Source: Helopsaltes ochotensis
Taxonomy: Eukaryota; Chordata; Aves; Passeriformes; Locustellidae
Length of the DNA: 64,000 nucleotides
Assembly (NCBI GenBank): GCA_013400155.1
Contig: VXBM01000555.1
Location: 460,471-524,470 of the forward strand
Direction: 5' to 3'
The notes under the pieces are model-generated. The model did not search any database. It saw nothing but the letters and a program-made list of their open reading frames with translations, and had not been told where the DNA came from. Position numbers and translations under genes: made by a program. This document shows positions 12,451 to 26,075 of this stretch, piece after piece (positions within the stretch are counted from its first letter, which is position 1; each line of letters starts with the position of its first letter).

Positions 12451-15400
12451 ATTCTCTTTTTTCCTGGGGAAACTGCTCTCTGCAGTTAATTTTATAGCTA
12501 GATGGATTCTTGTCCTGTTCAAGAGCTGAACTATTCAGACTTCTGCACAAGTGATTAAAAAATATTCCAGTGTTCAAATAGTTTATGATCTTCATCGAGG
12601 TGACTTTTTACTATGTGCGTGCATTGTAAGTAATTGGTGGTAGGCAAAGCTGAATCTGTTGTTTGGACTGTGAGCTGCTAGTGCATACTGTTGGTTTGGC
12701 TGCAGAGTTTCTGTAACAGGATTGTGAATGTGTCTGAAATGTAGGTACAGAAAAAAATACATCCTTTAAGAAAGTATATCTTCTTAAAGCCGGCTGCTGG
12801 CAAAGCCCTGCAGTGCTAAAGAGTTGGAAGGGATGGGAGCATCACATGCATGGCTTGGACATCTGCACAATCATCACTGAAGATGGAAGTCAGATGAAGA
12901 TTGAGAGATGTTTTTATTAGCTGAAATGAGGATACCTGAACAGATGCTCAACTGAAAATTTTTCTGTGAGCTCTGAAGAGATAAAAAAAAGAGAATAACG
13001 TGCAGCAGTCTTACCAGTCTCCTGTGTATAGGGGGAGATGGATGTGACAAAGTGTGTGTGAAAGAGAAAAGTGGAGAAAAAGGGAAAAATGTGCTCATCT
13101 AGGAAGGCATAAACCCAAATATCTCCAGTCTGGGGTAACGTGTATAGCATTGTGATAGGGCCTTTTAGTTGAGAACTTTGAACCAAGTGCTATTAGAGTT
13201 GAAAACAAAGGGAGGTTTTCTGTGGTTGTGAAAGATTTGTTACCAGCTAAGGAGATATGTTTGGGGCTTTTGTAGGTAAGTGAAGAAAGGATAAACTGGA
13301 AGAACTACTAAATGCTAATAATGTCAAAATATAGTGGTAGTAGTGATGGGATGTTCCCAGCAAAATTAAAGTTGCACTAGTTCAGACATGACATATATTT
13401 ATGGAAGAAGATAATGTGGTCTCACTCTTTAAAAGAACCAGTTCATTAAGGGTTCATATCTAACATAAAGGACACTTGAATCAACTGCAGTTTTAATAAC
13501 AAAAAGCCCTCTCCTTGAGCAGCCTTAAAAACTGGATTTTTTTTTTTGACGGCTCTCCTGATTAGTTTAGTTTTCTTTATTTGATTTATAATTAATTTTT
13601 ATTTTCATAGCTTATGTGATAGGCACCCAAATCAACACAGAATTAATAAAGGTTTACAAAAAAAGCAATGATTCATGCATGCAAGCGTGAGAGTAAATTT
13701 AAATGTATGAGGCTATATTTTATAGGGATTTGCTACTATTGCTGTTTTGGGTTTTGTTGCTGGTTTTGTTGTTCATTTGTTTTGGATTTTGTTTGTTTCC
13801 TTTTATTGATTTTTTTGTGTTTTTTTTTTTCTCCCCCAGTGTAATGGACTAGTGCCGTCACTCAGGCATCCTTGGTCTGTAATTTCTTTGGACAATAAAT
13901 CTGCTACACTAAGAACAAGAAGTCACATCAGAGTCTGAGCAGTAGGCTGATGTTGTTGTTTGTCATCTTCACTTTCAGAATACACATGTGTATCTTGCTT
14001 CTGTGTATCTTGCTTCCTAGTGGAGTGCTGGATTGAAACACAGTTCCAGCACGTGGTTGCCTCACGAGCTAAGTCAGATAGGACAGTGTCCATACTGGTA
14101 GGTCTACACCTGGTTAGGTTAATTTCCTGTAAAAGTTTTGGTATGGGTCCCATCTAAGTGCACAGCAGGGGAAAAGAAAGTATAAAATTGCAGCTTTTAT
14201 GACTCCCTATCAATTTAGGGTAATCATTTATAAGTGGAAGTTAGCCCATATTAAATACCTGTCTTCCATCAGGCGTTGCTTTTCAGGCACTGGATGAAAC
14301 TGGACCTCTTCTTCTACAGTCCAAATGCATAATCCAAGTCAAGAGAACCTCTGTGCAGAGGCTCTGGTACCAAACATTTCGAACAGGCTTCTCAGGCCAT
14401 GGGGAGCAATATGGTGTTTGAAGCCAGGATTCTCAAATTCATGGGATTTTTTGGGTTTTTTTTTACTCACTACTTATTGAATGCTTCCCATCTTGCATGA
14501 AATATTTTTTGTTTTCAGTCAGTCTATTCTCTTTCTCTGAAGAATGTCAATAGAAAAAAATGAAAGGTCTGGAAAATATATTCCTGTTTATTTTGTTAGG
14601 TTTACTGTTCTGCCCCCTTGGTAGTATCATCATCAAATTTCAGTCACCTTTTCATTCTATTTGGTGATTTTTTTGACACATCTTGTTTTTTAACCGGTGT
14701 ATATGTTATGCTGCATACTATCATTTCATACAGGCTTTCAGCTGAAAATTGTACTTCATTTCTATCAGTAGTTATCTTCAGTAAACTTACTGGAAAGCAG
14801 CTCAGTTTTTATTATGCTGTATTCTAGAACAAGTTCTGCAAGTGTGAGCTAAAGGTAAAATTTTGAAGGTTGGCAGATGTGGTTTTTGCAGACTATTGTG
14901 TGCAGTACAGAGGTAGAAAAGCAAACCAACTTCAGAACAGCTGTTGTTCAGAAGTCTGTAGTTTACAGATTTACAGGGTTTTTAGTAGTTTGCCTAAAGA
15001 TGGTAGCTTTAAATAATATGTCAATTGTGTGGTGATTTACGATAACCTATTTTAGTAATTCTTCTCTGCTTACAGTAAATAAAATGTAATTTCTTTTAAA
15101 TGCATGCTAGACGGTTGATGTTAATTTATCTCTTGTCCATCCCAACATTTCAAAAAAATTACAATGGAGATAGCAATCCAACACGATAGCAAATAACCAT
15201 CTCATAAAGAAAAAAGCCTATAAAGCCAAGTGGAGACAAATGAGTTGTGAATGTTCTGATTTTTCCCTACTGTCATAGTCCACAACACTTCCATTATGCC
15301 TGTTCATCTATCACGAAAAGTTCTTTGGGAGGAAGCACTGTGAGGAAACTCTCCATCAGCACATCTGTTGGTTTTAGGAAGTGGTAGGATACATAATCAG

Positions 15401-18400
15401 CTGGCAAAGGAAAAGGCAGGAGCCTTCCTTTTGGCAGCCAGAGAGAGGAAGTAAAATGTTTTGCCTTTCTAGGTGCAACCAGCCATGGACTGGCATATGG
15501 TAGTTTTTCCTTCCTTCAGCCCATGTGTTGGCATCGTCCAAGACCCTCCTTACAGGGGAGTGAGTCCTCACAATATGGACAGTCCTTCACTTGCCGTAAC
15601 ACAGGAGGAAAATCATGTGTTCCTATGGGAAGGAATTGGGCAGGACCATGAAATAGAGACTTTTCTGAATGCATCTTTCTTTATTCTCTGACATTGCAAC
15701 TCCCAGGCTTTGTCCCATCAAAAAAATGCAGGAATGATTTGCCTTGCAAATTGTCAGCTCCATAAGAGTTAGGTTTTTTTTTTGTTTGTCTGTTTGTTTT
15801 TTGGTTTGTGCTTTTTTTTTCCTAAACTATAATATCTGTGTCATATGCATCCCTAGATACTATAAATATTCAAAGTGGCATTTCTGTCCCTGACTGACTT
15901 TCAATTGAATATTTTTACAGACATTCATTGTGCCATTTTGTCACACAAAGTGTAGGACAATCAGGATATTCTTTAAGTTCAGAGCATACATATTTCCCTT
16001 TCCTGGGGCTTTTCTGTGTAAATCTGCCTGAGAGGCATAGGAAGAAAAAAACCCCACAATTATTTGGTCAATTGTAGATTGTGATTGGATGCTTAATACT
16101 CTGAGAACTTTTCTGCTTCATGATTACATTATCAAAACTAATTCATTCAGGGTTTTATTTTCACCTTTTATTTGTCATCTATATTAATGGTAAGCATGTT
16201 ACCAGCATACTTCCTCTGACATGCAAGCCAATGTAATTTCAAAGATACAGGATTTCTCAGTCATGCAGTAACAGCTATTTTATTCTGTCCAGGTGCAAGA
16301 GGAACATATATGTACGTATAATGAACTTGCTATTTACAGAAAAGTACTGTGACTGCATATGTAAATACCTTTTACATCATTTCTTCATCCAACTTTTTGT
16401 TGCCAAATTCTTTTCCATAGATTTTGTATTGGTCATCATGTTTGTTCTTCCTGAAAGAGTTGTAGTCCAAGACTTTCTCCCCAAGATAGTTAGACCCTGT
16501 AAAAAAACCTCTATATGGATGACAAACTGGCGGGTTTTGTACCCCATGAGTAGTGTCTTGATTTCAGCAGCATTGCTGATAGACTGAATTTTACTATGTG
16601 GTTATGTACTACTTTTACAAAGAGGAATCCGTCAACCTTTTATTAAAATATACTTCATTCAAGCAACATGTGTTAATTGCCTAGCTCAAACCCATAGCAT
16701 TCATGAATTGTACTACTGTGGAATGACAACATGCTCTGCATGTCATTTTTTATTATTTCTTCTGATCCATGGGATAATGTGGTGTAATTTTTCCCATCTG
16801 TTGTGTTTCTTTTGGTTCTTAAATTCTAAATGCTCTTCCACTATGCCTAACGCTTTTCATAGTGATCCAGCAGTTTCACAGGATTTTTAAATATTCGTAC
16901 AGAATCTGTTATTATGACAAGAATTAAACAAGAATGAATTTTTCAGGTTTCTTTGTACAGTTTATCAGATTTCCCTTTTTGCTAGGTATTATGAGGATTT
17001 AGGGGTTTTTTTCAGGTTTTTTTTTTTTCAACTTGGTCAAAAGTTGTGTTTATGATTAAAATTGAAATACAGATTTTTTGACTAAAAGCAGTATTTAGCT
17101 ATTACAGAATTGAAGGATACATTGATCCTCTTCTGCTTTGTGGGAAGAAGCCTAAATAGTTTTAAGTATTCGTCTTGTCACTTAATAAATCTTCTCTTTT
17201 GGCTAGTATGTAAGAGACAGAGATAGTAAGAGATAAGAGATAGTAAACTCCATTGCATATTTAGCTGATATGGATAAACATTTTCATTGATGATGCATCT
17301 TCACTGATGGTATCTTCTGGTTTCTAACAGAATTCCATAAATGATCAGATTAATTCCCTGGCAGTGGTTTAGCTATTGTAATTAGATTATTTTGGTTTTG
17401 GTGCAGTTCATAATTAGTAAGTATCATGTGCCTTTTTTCTTGTGCCATCTCTGAAAGAGTTGACGTTATAGTGGTGTTCCCTAAGGAGGTTGCTAAAATG
17501 GCTATTCTCGTACTACTTTTAATTACAGAATTTAAAAAGACTGACTGAAAGTAAAAACCTGTTTAAGAAACTTTGTCTATATCATTCTATCTATTCTCAG
17601 GTTTTCATCTTCTTGGTACTTTGCTTATTTACATTTTGAAGTTTGCTTTCTGTGTCTGTGCTTACATTCTTTTGTTGTAAGAGTTATGTTGCTACTTCTT
17701 AGTTATGTTGTTTTGTTTCAGTGTATAAAGAAACTTGCTTTTTAATGTTTTTTAAAGTAGAGGAATACATAAATCTAATTAGTTTATTTACATTGTTGCT
17801 GGAGAAGATGGAAATAATTTATAATAATTTCAAAAGTGTTTAAAAAAATTGGAATTTTTTCCTGTAAAGACTTAAGGTGATCTTTATGTCAATATTCTTT
17901 GTGTTCAGAAAATAATTACAAGGGCAAATAATTTGCTTTCTCTACTTAAAAAAAAGGGAAGATGAAAGTTTGAGAGAAGCCCTCTTTCTTCCCCAAAACA
18001 GTTAATGTTTAAATTGCTTTCAAAGCATGTTATTTGCAGTGTCTACCCAGCCTACATTGGCTTTAATGGTCATGTTTTCGTTGCTTTAATTTGTATACAC
18101 AAAGTGAGTTTTATTTCCATTAGTATGGCATAAGGGTAGGATATATTGGAAAAACTCACTTTAAATATTTGCTTTCAGGTGAGACAGTTCTTATTTTTTG
18201 CAAGAAATACAGTAGAGCTACATGACAAAAACAATAGCTAGGACAATCTGTTTATTATATGTTTTCTCTCAGTCATTAAATAGTTTCAGGCAATCCTAAT
18301 TGCAAAAGCTGCTTTTCAACATTGAGTTTTGAAAAAAAGCATTAAAAAAAGTGTTTTCTGTAATTTTATTAATCCCTCCCTTTGAAAATTAATTTATCTC

Positions 18401-20890
18401 AATATTTTGTCAATATTTATTTGCACTAACAAAGTCTTTGAATAAACCCCTTCTTAATTCTTCATTTCTCTCAGTATTAAAATACTGTTTGTTAATATCA
18501 GTTTGGGATTAAACTTCAGGCTCATAATAAGCATGGAAATATGACAACAGAATGTAAATTGGTAATGATAATTTTTAGGTTCTAAGAAATTTCTAAGATT
18601 TTTCTTTTTTTTATTATTCAAGCTTATGTCAAAAATTACTCTTGCCAGTGCTTGACAAAATTTACATACTTGATATTTTCTCCAAGGTCTGAGCTACCTA
18701 ATTAATTGTGAGTATTTTTAGAATATGTGTTTTGTGCTATTATTATGCTGGTTTTTACTTCATTAGCTGTTGTCCTACAGCAGATTACATAGTTCTCATG
18801 GAAGCATGATGAAAATTAATAGTTTATAGTCCTTGAAAAAGAATTGCAATGTTTGTATTTGATAAGGATAGTGCAGTGCCATTTTTTTTTAATTTCCAGG
18901 AGGCATATTTCTTCTGACATCTCTTTCAAAAATTGATTTGATATTGTAATGGAAATTTCCAGTTTCCAACAAATATCTAAAGGAAGATGAATTTATTTGT
19001 TGAGTGAGTTTCAGTTTAAGTCTGTATGCAGAAGGCAATTAGTTCAATGCACTGTCTGTTGATTTCCTTGACCACAAAATCGCAACAAAATACTGCTGGG
19101 GTTAGTCAGAGGACTATGGCTAGGTGAGGGCCCTGCCAGTCTGGTTGGTCTACAGAGGTAAAATGTTGCAAAGGGATAAATAAGTGTTATGCTTATCAGC
19201 TCGTATCATGAGTGGTGATATGGGTGCAGGGAGTAAATTAATCTGGTAAAAAGTGGTTTTACCTGTACCTGAAAGCAGGTTCGCTTCATCTGCCTGTGGT
19301 AGATGAATGGGGAAAACAATAAAATACTAAGGAAAAAAATGGAGAAAGATTTTAATCCTGTGTGAATGAAAATATTCAGAATTAAGGAATATGTGGAAAA
19401 AATGGATAAAAATATGGGGTTTTTTCCCTTACCAGAAAATACAAAGTAATCAGTAGAGGTCTATTCTGTCAGTTTCAAGTGCAGGCCTGTTATTTACTAT
19501 TTAACAAGAAAAGGGAATGAAAATATTTTATATTTTTAGTTGTAGCAATTTGATATTAATTCTATTTAGTAATGTAAATTCTTTAGTAAGAAGAAGTATA
19601 TAACAAAATGCACACTTTAAAAATTTGATGTCATGTTAGTTTTCAGTTTTGAAGTTTGTTGGGTTATGATGACTAGACAGTAGGTAGTATGTAGGAACTA
19701 ATTTTGATTTTTACACGAAAGACAATAAGATGCTGAACTGTCAGTAATTAATCAGTGATGCTGCCTGATACTGGAGAGATCTGTACATATTATGCTTTGT
19801 TTGAGTGAAATGTCATAATACCAGTTCTATCTTTTCAAGTTTAGATGATTCTGCTGCACAAATGTATCATGGTATACAAATATTTTGTCTATTAATAGGC
19901 AAGTTTCTTTAAGTACATCTACCCTGGCTAAAGATAGCTATGGATCAGGACAGGAATTAATTTGAAGAAAAAAAAGTTGGAAAAAAATGGGTTGTCTCCA
20001 TAATTTCAACTATTCATAGCATTAAAGTTATGGCATTAGAATTTCCCAAGATATTTAGAAAAAATGAAGTTTCAGCATTCTTAAACCATAAATAGAGAGA
20101 AAAAAAAAGTGATTTAAGTTTGAAAAAGGCAGAATGATATAAGTGAGTAGCTTAAATTTAATCTGTTTTTAATCAGAGTGGACTCTTGTAAAAAACACAA
20201 GAAAATGTCTAATTTTCCATATTGGTTTTAAATGGCATATAGTGTTGGGGTTTATTGATTGGCCATTTCATTATAGTTTCATAAACTTCATTCAAGAATA
20301 AGACAGGATTATAGTATTTTTCCAGTGCTCTTACACCTGACAGACTCACTGTTTCATATTTTTATCTTAAATTTTGCTCATGATCTCTAAGTAAAAATAG
20401 TGTCCGTTGTATAAACTCTTTGACTTGTCACTTTTTAATGATATCAAATTGCAGCAATATTTTGTCTTTAAGAAGTTGATCAGACTTCTCTTTGTCAGAC
20501 TGGATTTAAATCATAGGCTCAGGGTTACTTTTCTGTCCCTTTTGTAGACTTTTTTTCTTCCCACCGTAGAGAAAACACTTACTTAATTCACAGGACTATT
20601 AGGATGTTCAGCTAGCAAAAATGGTTGTCACTATATGCAGCAAACTCAAGTGTTTTAAAATATGACAATGCTCACTTGTCATCAGGATAAAAGACTTCCT
20701 GTCAGAACTGTATGCTTCTTGTCAGTAACATATATTCACAGTTAATGGTCTTACAGTATGGTTATGCAGTATTGATGATCAGAAATCAGACAAGTGACTG
20801 TTCTTGTTGTTTTGAAGGCATGCGAGTTTCCTTGCCTGCTGGTTACACTGCAGGTCTCGTTAGTCAAATGAAGTGGCCCAGAGGACTTGG
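12451..20890. other. Long AT-rich non-coding stretch
   Basis: No gene, RNA or transposon is recognised over about 8.4 kb. Small features seen: T/G low-complexity at 13736-13842 (listed separately); the string 'tgtatcttgcttc' twice in tandem at about 13988-14015; another T/G run at 15772-15823; and a purine-rich AGAGATAGTA repetition at about 17210-17245. The longest frames are under 90 codons and lack domains. The last kilobases before the microsatellite are notably AT-rich. Confidence 0.6.
13736..13842. repeat. T/G-rich low-complexity tract
   Basis: A run made almost wholly of T and G, with units such as GTTTTG and TGTTTT and a final long T-run at about 13820-13832. It resembles the tracts at 43.3, 52.55 and 55.2 kb. 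It has no clean period and is likely a decayed simple repeat. Confidence 0.7.
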
Positions 20891-21248
20891 CTCCCTTCCC
20901 TTCCCTTCCCTTCCCTTCCCTTCCCNNNNNNNNNNNNNNNNNNNNNNNNNNNNNNNNNNNNNNNNNNNNNNNNNNNNNNNNNNNNNNNNNNNNNNNNNNN
21001 NNNNNNNNNNNNNNNNNNNNNNNNNNNNNNNNNNNNNNNNNNNNNNNNNNNNNNNNNNNNNNNNNNNNNNNNNNNNNNNNNNNNNNNNNNNNNNNNNNNN
21101 NNNNNNNNNNNNNNNNNNNNNNNNNNNNNNNNNNNNNNNNNNNNNNNNNNNNNNNNNNNNNNNNNNNNNNNNNNNNNNNNNNNNNNNNNNNNNNNNNNNN
21201 NNNNNNNNNNNNCCCTTCCCTTCCCTTCCCTTCCCTTCCCTTCCCCCC
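20891..21248. repeat. (CCCTT)n microsatellite interrupted by N gap
   Basis: Six perfect TTCCC units (20896-20925), preceded by one imperfect CTCCC unit, abut the gap on the left. Six perfect TTCCC units (21216-21245) plus a CCC on each side lie to its right. The first T expected after the left array is 20926 and the first unit start after the gap is 21216. These differ by 290, an exact multiple of five, so the two arrays are in register across the Ns. The tract is therefore very likely one continuous microsatellite of about 350 bp, if the gap size is right. Frames reported open across it are artefacts of the Ns and the repeat. Confidence 0.9.
20926..21212. other. Run of 287 Ns (gap or masked sequence)
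   Basis: Unresolved bases inside the (CCCTT)n array. Whether this is a sized assembly gap or hard-masked sequence cannot be told from the window alone. Confidence 0.99.
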
Positions 21249-24200
21249 ATATCCTGTACCTGGTCCATGACATCCCCTAGTACCCCAGTTACGTTCTTAA
21301 ATCCTATCAACAAGATCCCAAGTGCATGATTTCTGTATGAATATTTCCTCTATCAAAGCTTCACACCTTATGACTCAGAGGTACTAGTGTTGTTTATATA
21401 AAAATGAAAAATTTAAGAAAGATGCCTGCATATTTATAATCGTATGTAGTGAGTACAATGAAAAAAAAAAGTGTGAACTGGATAGTTCATAAGAACATTT
21501 TTTTTTGTTACAGGAGCAAAATCTCCTAGCCTAAAATAATGTGTGTACTTTGATTTACTATATATGCAGAAAAACATCTAGTGTGCTCCAAAAGTAGATC
21601 TTTTTCCTCTCTTAAGGAGAAGAAAAAAACCTGCTACACTACTGGGAAACAAATTTTCAGGCACAATTTACCACACTAATGTACTGTTCAGGTTGAAATC
21701 TGTTACAGCTTGATTTCAGACACAAATCTGGAGAAGAGTGAGTGAGCAAGAACGCTGACTCTGTAGATGAGTCAGATCGCCTCTTTATGGAAATTTTTGT
21801 GTTACTTAAATTTATGTATGTGTTTTACAAATTAGTCTGAGGAAGTGAACACTAAGAAGGGCTTTAAATACAGAAAACAGCAATTTTGCTCAAAATATGA
21901 GTAGTGTGCATTTAATATGTTGCTAGAAAGTATTAATTAGTTGGAATTGAGTTAACCACAAAAGCTTATGTTTGAAGCCCTTTCATTTAGCACATCAAGT
22001 GAGGTTCCTCTTTTTCAGAACTGAATCCCTCTTAAATTGTTCAAAAGGGCTTATCTGTTGTTGACATCAATATATGTCCCAGGTGGATATTGTAAATACC
22101 AGCTGTTGCATTTTTAAGTACAGATGGCTGATCCAACTTCATCATTACTAAATGCTTTGAGTAATGAATTCTCTAGCTGTTTCTTTTTCTAGCTGGTTTT
22201 TTCCACATTGTCCTCTGTTGTCTTTTTGTGACTGGATAGTTGTTAGAGACAGCAAATGTCTGTATATGTATTGATTATAAATTACTGTCTGTATGAAACT
22301 TACAGTAAGTAGTCTTGCTTAACTGTATACATACACAGAAGCAGGAATGTTATTCTTATACTAAGTACTGCCATGTATTTCAGACTTAGGTTTTAAATCA
22401 CACAAATGTTGAACACACAAATGTTTTAAGACCTGACTCTACTGAAGCAGTTTACTTAATATGTTTTATTATGTTTTATTTATATTAATATATTTTTTAA
22501 AGCTTTTTGCAAATTGGAAGTTATTTGAAAGTTTTTGAAAGGTGTTTTATCCATTCTACTCACTTTCTGATAACAAAATCAAAAACATATTAAAAAGAAC
22601 AGTATTTTGTTTCAAAAAGGATGAGTGATGGAGTGATCTGTTACAAACACCATGTTGATTAAATACAGTGTAGTTACTGAGGATTACTCGGGTTAATTCC
22701 ATTTTTGTTAGATCTCCTATACAACAGGCATATACGTCGTCTCTTGAAATAAAGCAGATGCTACATAGCTGTAAGAATTACTGTAGCTGTAGCAGCAACC
22801 TCCCTCTAGAGTATGTTGAGATAGAAAATGAAATGGAGACACTGCTGTGAAACAGTACACTTCTGTGATCAGTATAAAACTTAGAAGATTTATCTCCCTT
22901 TTTATGGATTGCTTCTCCTTGTATATAAGTCAGTAAAATAATCCTTCAGCATAAAAGGACCTTTTAATGAAATGTGGTCAGGTAATATGACTTATAATAA
23001 ATGTCTGATGTGAAAACATAATAGGAATGTAAAAATGTTTCAAAATAGAGCTGATTTTGCTTTTGTGTATTATATAATAAAATCTGGAACCCTTTTAGGA
23101 AAGCTGTGTCCTCAAGTATGCTTGTTTAAAAAACTGCTATTTGCAGCCGATGTACTTTTATAGGCCTAGAAGAGTAATAGAGGGATGTGACTGGAAGAAT
23201 CGTGAAGAGACTGTGCAATATTACAGGAATTTCTAATTAAATTTGTGATAAGTCTTACACCATGATCCTGCTCAAGGATCTTTATATCACCTGCTGCTCA
23301 GTCTAAAGATTACTTCCAATAAGGGGTTTTGCACCCTAGTGGCCATCTTAGGTGTCTACCACATTCTGGGAGAGATTAGGGCATTTTTAAGCCCTGCACT
23401 AGATTCAGTTATCATGATGTGTTACTAAATTGCTGTCAGTAGAGCAAAAGGAAGAGAGTCAGTGTACTTCATTAGAAATCTTTCTTTAGCTGTTCTTTGA
23501 AACTTGATTCTGGAAGCTGCTGAATTAGTTTGCTTTTAAATTGTTCTTCGTTTGGCAGTGAATTAAAAGCATATACACAAAGCAAATGAAACCTATTAAA
23601 AACAATTAAGGTTGCTTTGTCAAGCACTTAAGACTTGAAGCACCAGGATGTAATTTAAATGCACCTTGCTTGTGTCAAAATAGAATTTCTAATTATAGAC
23701 TTGCATGTAGCTGTTCATTCTGTGGAAAAATGTAAAATTAGGCTTTAAAGGATTTTCATAAAATCATCACAAGCTGGTGGAACATTCATTGCTGAATAGT
23801 AACGTTTACCTTGGTAAGGCAGCAGATCATAATTTTTTTGTCTATTAGACACTTCATAACAAATGACAACCATCTTTTAAATGGAGCAATATAATGAATA
23901 ATGAATTCTTCTTTCTAAAGCATATTTCTATTTCTTAATGTATTATGTAGACTATAAAAACAGGCTTTAATAACACGCTTTCTGAATAGGTTTAGGTAAC
24001 TTAAAAATTCCTTCGTGGACTAATTGTCTAATATTTAATGATTGAAATTAAGATGTTCAAATCTATGAGCTGCGGTTTGTTATTTGGTTATTTTGTAGTC
24101 AGCTGCATCTTTGAATAAAATAGAGAATTTGTATAGTATCATCTAAAGTAGATCTGTTAATTGCCTCTTCACTTCGTGTGTCATGTGATGAATCATTATA

Positions 24201-25390
24201 TATTGACTTTGAACTTTTGAACACATTATCGAAAAGGTGTTGTGAGCACCTTTGACAGCTCATAAATGAAAAATTTCTTCTATAGAAGTATAACAGGCAC
24301 TCCTTGCTGACAGTGTGAAACTGAAGTGCTGCAGGTCTCTGTATCTCAAAGATAACTGACTACAATCTGCTTTGTCATTTCTGTTTGCTTTCAATTCTAC
24401 TGAGTTGCCCTTCAGATAATGCTTTACAAGTTAAAGGAAATTGAGTATTGGTTATAACAGTAGACTATTCTCAAATGGTTGGAACTATTCCTTCATAAAA
24501 CAGACATGTATAAATTTATTTTATTTCATTTCAGGGCTTTGTCTCTGTCCAACCTAAAACTGTAAAATAATAACATTTTGGGGTGTTGCTATAAGAGGAG
24601 TGTTCAGCAGGTTGCAAATACATTCTCCTGTTTCTTTGCATGGGAGATAAATTTAAAAATAGTTGGCAAATTAGGTTTACTTTTGCCCCGCTTTTAAGAA
24701 ATATTCCCAGCAACCTTTAAAAACTTGAAATGTTAAAGGAGAAAATTGTTCTTATTCATACATTGTGTGGAGGAGTGTGCAATAGCTTTTCCAGCTGGAT
24801 GATGTGATGTGTGTTGCACTGCTACAAGTTAGAACAGACAGCCAGTGATAAGATATTAAGGAGTTAATTTTTGTGTTACTGGATTAAAGTTTAGGTACGG
24901 ATGTTTCATTTAAGTAGGTGTCATGTTCAGTATACCTGAATTACTTGCTTTTGGCTGCATTAGTAAAAATGAATTAAGAAGGTATTGGAGACTGACAATA
25001 CTGCTGAACAAATGAAAAGGCATGTATATTTTTTATAGTTTTATAGCCTTTTTTTTTTTAACCTTTTTAAAAAAATCTATATGCTGAACTGGAATCAATG
25101 CATTCAAAAGTTGTTTGTTTTAGCAGTAAAGTATTTAAGACATTCATCATGTCTAAGCATTGAATTTCAGTATTACCATCCGCTAATCTTCTGCTTGCTA
25201 AACCAGTAAGCAGTAATCACCTCGGGAATACTTCCATGTTCTTTTTAGAAGGTCGTGTGTCTGTTTTATTACTTCACATACTCATTTTCCTTCATGATCT
25301 CACAGTGATGCAGCTTTTTAAAGGATTGTTTTGGCTACAGTTAAGAATTTAATTTTTCTAAGTCTTGCACAAATGCAAGCTGCTTTATTA
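21249..25390. other. AT-rich non-coding stretch
   Basis: Nothing recognisable over about 4.1 kb. The sequence is strongly AT-rich with scattered A and T runs, for example near 22465-22500 and 25050-25075. No frame exceeds 60 codons, fewer than in the neighbouring stretches, and I see no repeat family. Confidence 0.6.
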
Positions 25391-26075
25391 TAGAATCACA
25401 GAATACTTTGTATTGGATGGGAGCTTTAAATGCCATTTACTCCAACTTCCCTACAATGACAAGGGACATCTTCAACTAGGTCAGGAGGTCTTTCTTGTAA
25501 ATCTCTTTTAGGTACTGGAGGGCCACAATGAGGTCATCCCAGAACTCTTTCTTTTCCAGGCTGAACAACCCCAACTTTCTCAGCCTTTAGCCATTGGAAA
25601 TGGTCTGTGCTCATCCATGCTGATCTCTGGCTTTGTTTCCTTGATTTCTTGCTCCTGGGGATTGTGCTCTAAGGAATGTGTTCTTTAAGATCTGCCAGGC
25701 CTGTTCTGCTTCCTTGTCCCTGATGGCAAATTCTCTGGGGTCCTATTGACTAGCTCCTTCAGGCAATGGAAATTTGCTGTCATGGAGTTCAAGACTTTCT
25801 TTCCTCTTCACCTTGCCTTCAGGTCTGCAAACCCCACCAGTGTGTCTCCACTGTAGCCTTGTCTCCAATCTTGGTGTTCCCAAGTGGCACACTTGCACTG
25901 GTGACCACCAGGTCCAGCCCTTCATGCCCTCTGGTAGGAGAGGCTATTGCATGTCTTGTGAAGTTATCCTCCATGCATTCCAGAAGTGTCCTGATTGCTT
26001 ACCATGCAACCTCTACAGCAGATGTCAGGGTAGTTGAAATACCCCAGCATGACAAGAGCCGGCAAGGTTTTGATT
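25391..26075 (-). mobile_element. CR1 LINE, minus strand, with internal deletion
   Basis: Read on the minus strand, the copy has two CR1 blocks. At low coordinates (about 25391-25600) lies the 3' UTR and tail, starting at 'tagaatcacagaa' and including 'aggctgaacaaccccaa'. At high coordinates (about 25640-26075) lies sequence from the ORF2 endonuclease region, with a recognisable 'GYFNYPDIC'-like stretch where the family has GDFNYPDICW. The RT region that should separate them is missing. This is either one copy that lost more than a kilobase internally or two copies fused. It is full of stops. Confidence 0.8.

Noticed and set aside
12197..12595. 132-codon minus-strand frame
   Set aside because: No known domain or start context, and most of it overlaps the possible LTR block; treated as chance.
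15361..15700. GC-richer block with overlapping frames on both strands
   Set aside because: I looked for LTR termini with target duplication, CR1 order and splice signals and found none.
20712..21329. Frames of 127-205 codons on both strands across the microsatellite
   Set aside because: They consist mostly of undetermined residues from the Ns and of repeated translations of TTCCC; they are artefacts.
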